NCBI RefSeq assembly: GCF_900100765.1
Contig: NZ_FNFO01000001.1
Coordinates: 496,001 to 560,000 of the forward strand
Length of the DNA stretch: 64,000 bases
Direction: 5' to 3'
Origin: Catalinimonas alkaloidigena
GTDB lineage: Bacteria > Bacteroidota > Bacteroidia > Cytophagales > Flexibacteraceae
Under the pieces are notes generated by a model. That model saw nothing but the letters and a program-made list of their open reading frames with translations, was not told the DNA's origin and ran no database searches. Positions within the stretch are counted from its first letter, which is position 1. The number at the start of each line of letters is the position of its first letter. This document shows, piece after piece, positions 36,762-44,229 of this stretch. The translations under genes and the position numbers were made by a program.

Positions 36762-37283
36762 TCAGAAGATCTGCCGGATCTCATCTTTAACAAAATGCAA
36801 GGCGCGGGAGGTCGGGTCTTCCTGGCGGCTGACAATCTTCTCGAAGATGTGCTTGGCCAGTTCGACGGCGGGTGCTTCTTTTTCAATTTCGCTGGCCGCC
36901 GTGTTGATCAGCCCGATGACTTCCTCCATAGCGTTTTTAACAAACAGCCAGGCTTCGTCGCTCATGTACACTTGTTGCGACAAATTGTGGTTGTATTCTT
37001 CGCGGATATCGGCCACCATGCGCTGTTGCAACTGCAATGCGTTGTAGGCCGGGTTGTTGACGCGTAACACCAGGTTGTGAGGAGAGATCCGTTCCAGAAA
37101 GAGGCAGATGCGCTCGTAGGCTTGTAGCCGCACCGGAATGATGGTCTCGGTGTTGCGGGAACGAATTTCAATCAGACGCTTTTCAGTCTCTTTCGAAAGA
37201 AATGATTGAACTGTCAGGTACATGCCGTACAGGACTACGGCGGCGGGCAATAAAATCTTGAGAAATTCGACGAATACTTCCAT
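36762..37283 (-). CDS. Single-span membrane protein with long helical domain (DUF7935-like)
   Basis: This 173-residue protein has one N-terminal membrane span (about residues 5-28, FVEFLKILLPAAVVLYGMYLTV) and a long helical remainder (RLQAYERICLFLERISPHNL, QRMVADIREEYNHNLSQQVY, WLFVKNAMEEVIGLINTAAS). I associate this pattern with the DUF7935 family, which is widespread in Bacteroidota with no assigned role. It probably sits in the inner membrane with a cytoplasmic helical bundle. It is divergent from the HesB-like gene. Confidence 0.65.
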   Translation of the reverse strand: MEVFVEFLKILLPAAVVLYGMYLTVQSFLSKETEKRLIEIRSRNTETIIPVRLQAYERICLFLERISPHNLVLRVNNPAYNALQLQQRMVADIREEYNHNLSQQVYMSDEAWLFVKNAMEEVIGLINTAASEIEKEAPAVELAKHIFEKIVSRQEDPTSRALHFVKDEIRQIF

Positions 37284-37393
37284 GTGATCGAATCGGGCGG
37301 CGTAAAAATAGGAACTTCCTGGAAATTAAAGCGATGCGGTTTTTGTTGTTTCGCCTGGCAGGAGTCTATTTTGCTGTACCAAAGTTGACGATT

Positions 37394-37717
37394 ATGCACG
37401 ATACGCTCGTTCCGGTGACCATTACGCCGGTGGCTCTGGAGGAAATTCGTAAGATCATTACCTTCAAGAACATCCCTTCCGACTACGCCTTGCGGGTGGG
37501 GGTGCGGGGTGGTGGGTGCGGAGGACTTTCGTACGTATTGGGCTTCGATACACCTAAGGCAAGCGACAAGTGTTACGTGCAGGACGATCTACAGATTGTG
37601 GTAGAGAAACGCCACGTGATGTATCTGTTAGGGACAGAAATTGACTTTGAGGACGGCAGCAACGCGCGGGGATTTACGTTCCAACGCCCTGGCTCAGAGG
37701 TCGAACCAACTGAGTGA
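37394..37717 (+). CDS. HesB/IscA-family protein lacking the C-terminal CxC
   Basis: This 107-residue protein starts at the ATG at 37394 (MHDTLVPVTITPVALEEI); upstream in-frame codons from 37334 look untranslated. It has the A-type carrier fold: DYALRVGVRGGGCGGLSYVLGFD with the first conserved Cys, and VVEKRHVMYLLGTEIDFEDG. The usual ending with two more cysteines (CGCG) is replaced by ARGFTFQRPGSEVEPTE and a stop. Reading the other frames past the end gives no CGCG, so this is not a simple frameshift. A-type carriers bind Fe-S clusters or iron with three Cys. This one has only one, so it may scaffold without clusters or act as a dimer with a different ligand set. Its last 24 bases overlap the 3' end of the convergent gene. 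Confidence 0.85.
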   Translation: MHDTLVPVTITPVALEEIRKIITFKNIPSDYALRVGVRGGGCGGLSYVLGFDTPKASDKCYVQDDLQIVVEKRHVMYLLGTEIDFEDGSNARGFTFQRPGSEVEPTE

Positions 37718-38341
37718 CCGATCGAGTTGCTGTCGTTCCAGCGGCAGCCGGCAGCCGGTCGGTTCGGTCCATGCTTCTTGCGGGACTTCCAGCGGGCGCT
37801 GGTTCAGCAGCGCTACTAGGGCCTGATAGGCATAAGCGGTCTGCGTATCGGTGCTGAACGGCGCTATGTTGAAATTTCCCCGGTAAAACAGCTGCCCTTG
37901 CGCATCCAGCAAAAGGGCCTGGGGCGACGCTCGGACGCCACACTGGGCCGCCAACGCGTTGGTCGGATCGTTCACCAAACGTACATTCAGGTCGTAGCGT
38001 CGCAAGAAATATTCCTCCGCTTGCGCAGCCTTATCGGGCTCGCTGACCAGCACTACATAAAAATCTACTTCGTCACCATACTTTTCGACGAGGGTTCCCA
38101 TTTCTTTCATCGTGAATCGCGCGTACTGACAGTCCGGATCGAAGAACTGAACGAATACGGGCCGATGATGACGTTGTTCAATGAAGGGTGCCAGGGTGAC
38201 GGGCCGCGCTGAAAGGGGAGCGGGTACAGAAAGCGCCAGCGTAGTAGGAGCTTTGTAGAGGCGATACCGTTGGCGCAGCACAAACGCAGTGGTTAGGCAG
38301 GCAACGAGCGATAGCAAAAGTGCTAATCGACGAGTATGCAT
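37694..38341 (-). CDS. Membrane-anchored thioredoxin-fold protein without CxxC (DUF6436-like)
   Basis: This 215-residue protein has an N-terminal membrane anchor (LALLLSLVACLTTAFVL). A thioredoxin-like fold follows: PVFVQFFDPDCQYARFTMK, then DFYVVLVSEPDKA, RLVNDPTNALAAQCGV and ALLLDAQGQLFYRGNFN. I relate it to DUF6436-type proteins, where the first motif is usually C-x-C or C-x-x-C; here only one Cys remains (DCQY). The later Cys expected near NFNIAPFSTD is also replaced by Ser, while a C-terminal Cys (TGCRLPL) is kept. A classical disulfide-exchange site is therefore absent. Location is periplasmic and anchored. The role is unknown. Confidence 0.65.
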   Translation of the reverse strand: MHTRRLALLLSLVACLTTAFVLRQRYRLYKAPTTLALSVPAPLSARPVTLAPFIEQRHHRPVFVQFFDPDCQYARFTMKEMGTLVEKYGDEVDFYVVLVSEPDKAAQAEEYFLRRYDLNVRLVNDPTNALAAQCGVRASPQALLLDAQGQLFYRGNFNIAPFSTDTQTAYAYQALVALLNQRPLEVPQEAWTEPTGCRLPLERQQLDRSLSWFDL

Positions 38342-38570
38342 GGTACAAAGTGTCTAAAGTAAAGACAATTATAACACTTTGTAGCCCAATGGAAATAGTG
38401 CCTGTTTCTCCCGAAATCACCTACGTAAGATTAAGAGTATCATCTAGTTAGAAATAGAGCGCGGATCAGTGCTCCTCGGACGGGTAAACCATCGTTCGAG
38501 TCTTTACCAAAAAAGGCGGGGACGCTCAGGAAAAGCAATGGGAGAGAGGGAAGCGCTCGGCACAACCTCA

Positions 38571-39440
38571 CTAGTGGGTCTTGGTCATATCGTCCGGCAC
38601 GACCAGCACGAAGTCGGCAACCTGTTGGTTTGCCTGTGCCAACGAATCGAGTTGCGATTGCTCTACCGTACTGATGGTGAGGATCTTCAGCGTAGGAGCT
38701 GTTTGACGTAGGTACCACCCGATGCCCTCGTGGCGATCCGAATGGTAAGCACCATTGAAATGCAGAAACGTTTGCCCTGCGTGCCGGTGTTGCGCGATGA
38801 AATGCGCCATGGTTGCGTCTTTGATGGCCTGGGCCGCCACCATCTGGTCGGCATTGCTGCCGTGCGCGCCGCCCATCATCTCCCGCATCTGGCGATAGCC
38901 GGGCAACTCCGGATCGATCGTCAACGGCAAGGGGGCAATCCACCGGCGTGCTTCGGCAGAAAGGCTATCCAGCACCGGAAGCCCCTGGCGCGCCACCAGC
39001 GACGCGTACCGCCGGGGAATGTTCGTGGCGACGAATGGTAGCGTATGTTCTTTCGCGTAGTCGACCAGAGGCCGGTAGTCGGTTGCGTAATTCTTCCAGA
39101 GTTTAGCTTCGGTAGCGAGGTGCTGGTCGGTAATCCATCCTGCCAGGTACTCGTCCAGCACAACCTGATCGTCAGCTTCGAACATTTCGGCCCCCAGCAC
39201 CAGCTGGTTCCCGTGCTGGGCGTGAAGTTCTTGCAGGAGGCGCACCTGAAACCAGTGCGCGATGGCGTTGTTGTGCAATTCTCCGAACAGGACGACGTCG
39301 GCTGCGGCGGCTTGCGACACAAGCGTTTCCCAGGCGGCGGGTTCTCCCTGTGCGTTGAACCAGCGATAGGCCATTGGGGGCGTGGAAGCGGTGCTGACCA
39401 GCAGGAGGGAAAGACAGACGAGTCGGAAAAGCGTTTTCAT
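38571..39440 (-). CDS. ChaN family protein (haem-binding Tiki-like)
   Basis: This 289-residue protein has its ATG at 39440, which gives a signal peptide (LFRLVCLSLLLVSTAS). The ChaN pattern is clear: ADVVLFGELHNNAIAHWFQ, LVLGAEMFEADDQVVLDEY, FVATNIPRRYASLVARQG, AHFIAQHRHAGQTFLHFNGAYHSDR. ChaN-type proteins (PF04187) are linked to iron or haem uptake; the Campylobacter homologue binds haem. In Bacteroidota they are often called iron-regulated lipoproteins, but no lipobox Cys is visible here. It begins 10 bases after folB on the same strand and is probably co-transcribed with folB and the DivIVA-like gene. Confidence 0.88.
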   Translation of the reverse strand: MKTLFRLVCLSLLLVSTASTPPMAYRWFNAQGEPAAWETLVSQAAAADVVLFGELHNNAIAHWFQVRLLQELHAQHGNQLVLGAEMFEADDQVVLDEYLAGWITDQHLATEAKLWKNYATDYRPLVDYAKEHTLPFVATNIPRRYASLVARQGLPVLDSLSAEARRWIAPLPLTIDPELPGYRQMREMMGGAHGSNADQMVAAQAIKDATMAHFIAQHRHAGQTFLHFNGAYHSDRHEGIGWYLRQTAPTLKILTISTVEQSQLDSLAQANQQVADFVLVVPDDMTKTH

Positions 39441-39450
39441 ACCCTGAAAA

Positions 39451-39840
39451 TTACTGCGAGAGAAACGACTGCCGGAGCGTGATGCGTGCCAACTGGCAGA
39501 GCCCGCCGAGGGGAGGATTGTGTTTGGCAATACGCACTTCACCGTGCTGTGCGGTGGGAAACGTTTGTTGCAGGCGGTTCAGAATCCGCCGGGCCACGTG
39601 CTCCAGCAGGCGCGAGGGTTGTTCCATGGCTTCAGCCACGATGCGGTAGACCGTTTCGTAGTTGAGCGTACCCGTAAGATCGTCCTCGTCGGCGGCTGCG
39701 GTGAAGTCAGTCACCAGTGTAACGTCGACCGTATACCGGTTGCCCAGCTGCTGTTCCGCTTCGTAGAATCCGTGATGCGCATAAAACTCCATGCCTTCCA
39801 GCGTAATGGCATGGTAGGTGGGGGCAGGCGACTGATCCAT
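39451..39840 (-). CDS. folB: Dihydroneopterin aldolase
   Basis: This 129-residue protein is the usual FolB size. The signature HAITLEGMEFYAHHGFYEAEQ (split here after GMEFYAHHGF), the catalytic-region Tyr/Glu and LNYETVYRIV, and the late KHNPPLGGLCQLA (the conserved Lys) are present. It converts 7,8-dihydroneopterin to 6-hydroxymethyl-7,8-dihydropterin in folate synthesis, as a cytoplasmic octamer. It sits 9 bases after the DivIVA-like gene and 10 bases before chaN, all on the minus strand, so they form one tight operon even though their roles differ. Confidence 0.95.
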   Translation of the reverse strand: MDQSPAPTYHAITLEGMEFYAHHGFYEAEQQLGNRYTVDVTLVTDFTAAADEDDLTGTLNYETVYRIVAEAMEQPSRLLEHVARRILNRLQQTFPTAQHGEVRIAKHNPPLGGLCQLARITLRQSFLSQ

Positions 39841-39849
39841 AAGGTTATA

Positions 39850-40674
39850 TTACCCCAGCTGATCGAAAAACGAACCGCCTGATTTGGAGCGGTGGGGGGG
39901 CTGGGGCTGTGTTGCGTCGGGTTCCGGCGTTGCAGGTTCCGGCGTGTCATGATCTTCTTCCGTCTCCGCTTCCGGCAGTTCTTCTTCCACCTGTGCATCG
40001 GGGGTGGGGCGTTCGGGTTCCGGCGTTTCCTGGGCGGTTACTTCCGGCACCTCGGGCAGCCTGCGGCTAGGTTTAGGTTCTTCCCGGGATTCCTCCACAT
40101 CGTCGTGAGACGAAAGCGAGAGTGCCGCGGTCCGCGCAAATTCCAGTGAAGCTTTGGCGCTTTTCATCTCCGCCCGCTCTACGCGGCTAATGGCATCTTT
40201 CGCCAGATTCTTGAACTCGTTCAGCAAATTATCGCGATACGATTCCAACGTGTTATACTCCCGCTCGAGCGCCTGCACCTCCCGTTGCAAGCGGGTGTAG
40301 GTTTGTTTGGCCTCGTCCTCAGCATCTTCCACAATGGTTTTGGCTTTCCAGCGAGCGTCTTTCAACAGCGCATCGACCTTGAGCTGGGCTTCGCGCAGTT
40401 GCAGATCCGACTTTTTCTGCGCCTGGTCGATGATGTTATGACTGGTATCCTCAGCCGTTTTCAAGGTCTTAAACAGCGAGTTTTCAATCTCGCGTAACTT
40501 GTGTACCTCTTGTTGTAGCGTTTCCGTTTTCAGCCGGAGCTCCCGTTGTTCGTCGAGCATCTTTTCCCAAGCTTGTGAAAGCGACGCCAAATACGCATCT
40601 ACCTCTTCCTTGCTATACCCACGAAAAACCCGCTCAAATTGCTTTTGACGTATCTCTAAGGGAGTGATGTTCAT
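39850..40674 (-). CDS. DivIVA-domain coiled-coil protein
   Basis: This 274-residue protein starts MNITPLEIRQKQFERVFRGYSKEEVDAYL with the N-terminal DivIVA motif (arginine-containing loop for curved membranes). A coiled coil of about 150 residues follows (LRLKTETLQQEVHKLREIEN), with repeated acidic and basic heptads. The last 80 residues are an acidic proline-rich tail ending SKSGGSFFDQLG. DivIVA proteins place division, polar growth or chromosome machinery. It is the first gene of the DivIVA-folB-chaN run. It could help mark poles or septa, by inference; the C-terminal tail is low complexity. Confidence 0.88.
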   Translation of the reverse strand: MNITPLEIRQKQFERVFRGYSKEEVDAYLASLSQAWEKMLDEQRELRLKTETLQQEVHKLREIENSLFKTLKTAEDTSHNIIDQAQKKSDLQLREAQLKVDALLKDARWKAKTIVEDAEDEAKQTYTRLQREVQALEREYNTLESYRDNLLNEFKNLAKDAISRVERAEMKSAKASLEFARTAALSLSSHDDVEESREEPKPSRRLPEVPEVTAQETPEPERPTPDAQVEEELPEAETEEDHDTPEPATPEPDATQPQPPHRSKSGGSFFDQLG

Positions 40675-40736
40675 AACTGTTTGGATGAGAATCTGTTAAA
40701 AGACGGAAATTACGCGAATTTACGTAAAACCGCAGG

Positions 40737-41651
40737 TTAATTGAAAAAATCGAGTTGCCAGACCGACAGGGTCCGATCGTCGCTGGCCGAAACCAGCGGC
40801 AGGTCTCCCGGGAGCCACAACAACTTGTTGACGGAGGTGCCGTGGCCCGCGTGTCGTGCCCGGTCGATGACTTTCAGCAGCCGGAGCGTTTCCGCATCCC
40901 ACACCTTGATGGACTTGTCCATACTGGCCGACGCGAAGTAGCGTCCGTCTGCGCTGAACGTCAGGTGGTTGATGGCGTACATGTGCGCGACTACCTGCTG
41001 GTCGAAGGCGTACTGCCGGTCGACACGCCACCGCTTGAGGTGTGCATCGCGGCTGCCCGAGAGCAGCGAACGGCCGTCGGGGGTATACTGCACCGTAAAT
41101 ACGGAATTCTGATGCGCGTCCAGCGTATGCAGCACCTCCAGTGAGTCGGGCGCTAGAATGCGAATGGTATGGTCGCTATAACCCACGGCCAGTTCGGAGC
41201 GGGTCGGGTGCAGGGCAATGGCGCGGGCGCTTTTTTCGTTGACTTGCAGGGCTTTTTTCACGGTCAGGGTGCGCAGGTCGAGGCGCAGCAGGTAACCGTC
41301 GCCGGTGGCGGCAAATACGGCATCGCCGGCCGTCTGGAGGTCGAACAGGGCGGCGCCGGTGATTTTTACCGACTTTACTTCCTGCCGCTCTTTCACACGA
41401 ATGGCGTGAATGCCCTCAAAATTTTGCCCGATCAGCAACAGGTCAAGGTCCGGGCGGTAGTGAAGGGCATAAACGGACGTAGGCAACTGGGCGATCAACT
41501 GACCCTGGTCCGGTTTTTCCAGATCCCACAAGACGACGAGGCCGTCGCCGCCGGCAGAGAAGAACGAAGTAGGAGTAGGACCGGGCGCCACGGTGTAGAC
41601 GCAGTCGCGGTGGCCGGTGAACGTAGCCTGTCGGGTAACCTGAATTTTCAT
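40737..41651 (-). CDS. WD40-repeat protein
   Basis: This 304-residue protein starts at the ATG at 41651 (MKIQVTRQATFTGHRD); an upstream TTG is less likely. Seven WD40-type blades can be read: FTGHRDCVYTVAPG, DGLVVLWDLEKP, HPTRSELAVGYSDHTIRIL, HTLDAHQNSVFTVQYTPDGR, LLSGSRDAHLKRWRVD, FSADGRYFASASMDKSIKVW, and LVSASDDRTLSVWQLD. No signal peptide is seen, so it is cytoplasmic. WD40 propellers scaffold complexes. It follows the SpoIIE phosphatase by 84 bases on the same strand, hinting at a signalling role, but this is inference. Confidence 0.93.
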   Translation of the reverse strand: MKIQVTRQATFTGHRDCVYTVAPGPTPTSFFSAGGDGLVVLWDLEKPDQGQLIAQLPTSVYALHYRPDLDLLLIGQNFEGIHAIRVKERQEVKSVKITGAALFDLQTAGDAVFAATGDGYLLRLDLRTLTVKKALQVNEKSARAIALHPTRSELAVGYSDHTIRILAPDSLEVLHTLDAHQNSVFTVQYTPDGRSLLSGSRDAHLKRWRVDRQYAFDQQVVAHMYAINHLTFSADGRYFASASMDKSIKVWDAETLRLLKVIDRARHAGHGTSVNKLLWLPGDLPLVSASDDRTLSVWQLDFFN

Positions 41652-41735
41652 GACTGGCAAAGATAGGGTGCGGAGCCGTAGGCCGAAGCCGCATTTACGG
41701 TTGCAGGGAGGAATCTTCCGAGTCGCGTCCCGGCA

Positions 41736-44006
41736 TCACCGCATCCGGACCACCAGGAAGGTGATGTCGTCGTGCGGCGTGGCATTGCCGCCCCAGCTTT
41801 CGTTGGTAGCCAGCAGGTGCTCTTTGATGGCCTCCGGAGTTTGATCGGCTACCGTCAGGATGACCTGTTTCAGTCGCGCCAACCCAAAAATCTGGCCATC
41901 TGCATTGAAGCGCTCCAGGAGTCCGTCCGTCAACGCAATCAGCAAATCGCCACTTTCGAGCGTGTGCTGCTCTTCGATGAAGTTCTGGTCGTCCTGTACG
42001 CCCAAAAATAACCCGGGACGAATCAGCGTCGAAATCTCCTGCGTCCGGGCATGGTACCAGAGGAGGGGCGGCATGGCGGCGGTGGTCAGGGAAAGCGTAT
42101 AATCTGTGATGCGCAACAGTTGCAGCCCCATGTACATCCCGCGCAGGTTCAGGTTACGAATGGCCCGGTGGATCTGCTGCATCACCTGAGGGGTGTCGTG
42201 CTGCGAGGCCAGGGTTTGGAAGTAACTCTTGACCATTACGCCCAACAGGCTGGAACGCATGCCGTGTCCCGTCACGTCTCCCAGTACCAAAGTCAGATCG
42301 CGGTCGGTGTGTTGCGCATAATCAAAATAATCGCCTCCTACTTCCAGTGCGGGTTGCTGATAAAAAACCAGATCCAGGTGGGTCGTTTGCGGTACCCGCC
42401 GTGGAATGATGGCCCGTTGCAGTTGGCGCGCTTCTTCCAGCTGCTGGGTTTTGCGCAGGTCTTCCTTCTCGATGTGCGCTAAGGCGATGTTAAGCACCTC
42501 GTTTTTGTCACGAAGCTCGTTTTCCGACTGTTTCAGCGCCGTGATGTCGGTCGCCACACTCAGGATCTGCTGTTCACCGGAAGGAAGGTGCAGTGCCTTT
42601 TTGATCGTGAGGTAATGACGTATTTCGCCATGTGCGTCGGTAACGGTCTCTTCGCGCGATACGGTCCGCTGTTGTTGGAGCGCCTGCTGGTCGAACTCCA
42701 AGTACAAGGTGATCTGATTGGGATCGTATTCAGCCAGCCAGTCCGTGTTGTTTTCCAGCTCATGGATGCTGCGGCCCAACCGGTCGGCTACGGCCTGGTT
42801 GGCCAGCAGCAGCACGCCTTCGGTCGAACGCACAAAGATGGGACTCGGCACCGCGTCGATGATTTGCCGCAGGTACTGTCGTTGCGTCTCCACTGCCTCG
42901 CTCACCTTGACGCGGTCGGTGATGTTGTGCGCGACGTCCAGCAGATAAGCCACCTCCTCGTGTTCGTCGAACACCGGCACCAGGTGGTGGGTGAAGTGTT
43001 GGTCCTGCTGCTTGAGGTCAAAAGAAACGGCTTCTCCGGCAAACGCGCGCGCCAATTGTTCGCGCAGGGTATCGTGTCCCTCGTTGAAGAGGTCGAAAAC
43101 CGTATGGTTCAGAAACGCGTGTTGTTTCAAGCCGCCCTGGCTCAATTCCTGTCCGTCGATGAAGGTAACGCGGTAGTCGGGCTCGATCAGGCTGATGGAC
43201 CCATTGGGGTAGTGCCGCGCCACCGTCCGGTACAGTTGCTCGCTCTCGCGCAGCCGCCGCTCCAGTTTCTTTTGCTGGTCGACACTGCGCATGCTGGACA
43301 CCATGCTCGTCACGGTGCCCTTGTAAAACCGCAACCGCGTGCTGGTTTCTACCCAGACGTATTCGCCCGATTGGTGCAAGAGCCGGTAGACTTCCCGGTA
43401 CATGGGTTCCTGCGCGGCCAGACTCTTGGCGGCAGTTTCCTGCACGCGAATCAGGTCTTCGGGGTGCATAAAATCGTACACCGTTTTGCCGAGCAGTTCT
43501 TTGGGTTGATAGCCCAACAGAGTAGTCACCGAGTCGGACACGTACGAGTAAGCTCCGTCGGCAGTCAATTCACAAATCAGGTTATCCGAGCTCAGGATCA
43601 GCGTGCGAATGTGATCCAGCTTGAGCAAGTGCTCCCGGCTAAGCGTAATGGTTGTGGCCTGTTCCTGCCTTTTCCAGGTCACCTGAATGTGTTGCAACTG
43701 CCCCGTGGGCGTATACAACGCACTCCACTCTACCTGGTATTCCTGCGGCGGCGTCCCTTGCCACATGGGCAGCGTCAGAGACGGTGCACCCCTTTGCAAC
43801 TCCGTGCACACCCGGTCAAACAGGGCCGCGTCGCACAGCACCTCCATGCCCCCCTGGGCATTTAGCGTGGCAACCTGCATGGCAAACGCCTCTCCAAACG
43901 CGTGGTTTACGAACTGAATTTGTCCGTCTAGTGAGACGAGGGCCATGGGAGACTCTGTAGCAGTACGGGTCAGTGCATAATTAAGTGGTGCCGTGAAAAA
44001 TCCCAT
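41736..44006 (-). CDS. Multi-PAS sensor SpoIIE-type PP2C phosphatase
   Basis: This 756-residue protein has no membrane span. Four PAS-like domains cover about residues 10-110, 135-255 (TLLGYQPKELLGKTVYDFM), 265-375 and 385-500 (RQIIDAVPSPIFVRSTEG). A coiled linker (about 510-540) leads to a SpoIIE/PP2C domain with EVGGDYFDY (about 556), GDVTGHGMRSSLLG (about 573), LTDGLLERFN and a final DDITFLVVRMR (about 744); the metal-binding aspartates are present. Such phosphatases usually act on STAS antagonists in partner-switching. None is next to it, but a SiaB-like gene lies at 17 kb. A WD40 gene follows on the same strand, then DivIVA, folB and chaN. Confidence 0.92.
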   Translation of the reverse strand: MGFFTAPLNYALTRTATESPMALVSLDGQIQFVNHAFGEAFAMQVATLNAQGGMEVLCDAALFDRVCTELQRGAPSLTLPMWQGTPPQEYQVEWSALYTPTGQLQHIQVTWKRQEQATTITLSREHLLKLDHIRTLILSSDNLICELTADGAYSYVSDSVTTLLGYQPKELLGKTVYDFMHPEDLIRVQETAAKSLAAQEPMYREVYRLLHQSGEYVWVETSTRLRFYKGTVTSMVSSMRSVDQQKKLERRLRESEQLYRTVARHYPNGSISLIEPDYRVTFIDGQELSQGGLKQHAFLNHTVFDLFNEGHDTLREQLARAFAGEAVSFDLKQQDQHFTHHLVPVFDEHEEVAYLLDVAHNITDRVKVSEAVETQRQYLRQIIDAVPSPIFVRSTEGVLLLANQAVADRLGRSIHELENNTDWLAEYDPNQITLYLEFDQQALQQQRTVSREETVTDAHGEIRHYLTIKKALHLPSGEQQILSVATDITALKQSENELRDKNEVLNIALAHIEKEDLRKTQQLEEARQLQRAIIPRRVPQTTHLDLVFYQQPALEVGGDYFDYAQHTDRDLTLVLGDVTGHGMRSSLLGVMVKSYFQTLASQHDTPQVMQQIHRAIRNLNLRGMYMGLQLLRITDYTLSLTTAAMPPLLWYHARTQEISTLIRPGLFLGVQDDQNFIEEQHTLESGDLLIALTDGLLERFNADGQIFGLARLKQVILTVADQTPEAIKEHLLATNESWGGNATPHDDITFLVVRMR

Positions 44007-44229
44007 GTTGGTAGCATTGCAGCGCGCGATGAGGTCCGCCTGCGGTACGTGCGTGAGCGTCAGTGAAAGGTAAAGTTACTCAGCCCTTGTAAGGTTCTGC
44101 AATCTAAATAAGCATATTTTTTGGAAAAACGACCGCAAAACGGAAAGGGTTTTACCGATTCCCGCTTACATTAGTAGTCCTGCCACCGCTGTAGCCTCAC
44201 TAGTTTCCGTGTACTTTTCATCATCTTCT

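Noticed and set aside
37680-37740. Frameshift as the reason for the missing CxC in the HesB-like gene
   Set aside because: Other frames after the stop do not encode a CGCG ending, so a simple frameshift does not explain the loss.
42588-43865. 425-codon plus-strand frame opposite the SpoIIE phosphatase
   Set aside because: Antisense shadow; no family features.
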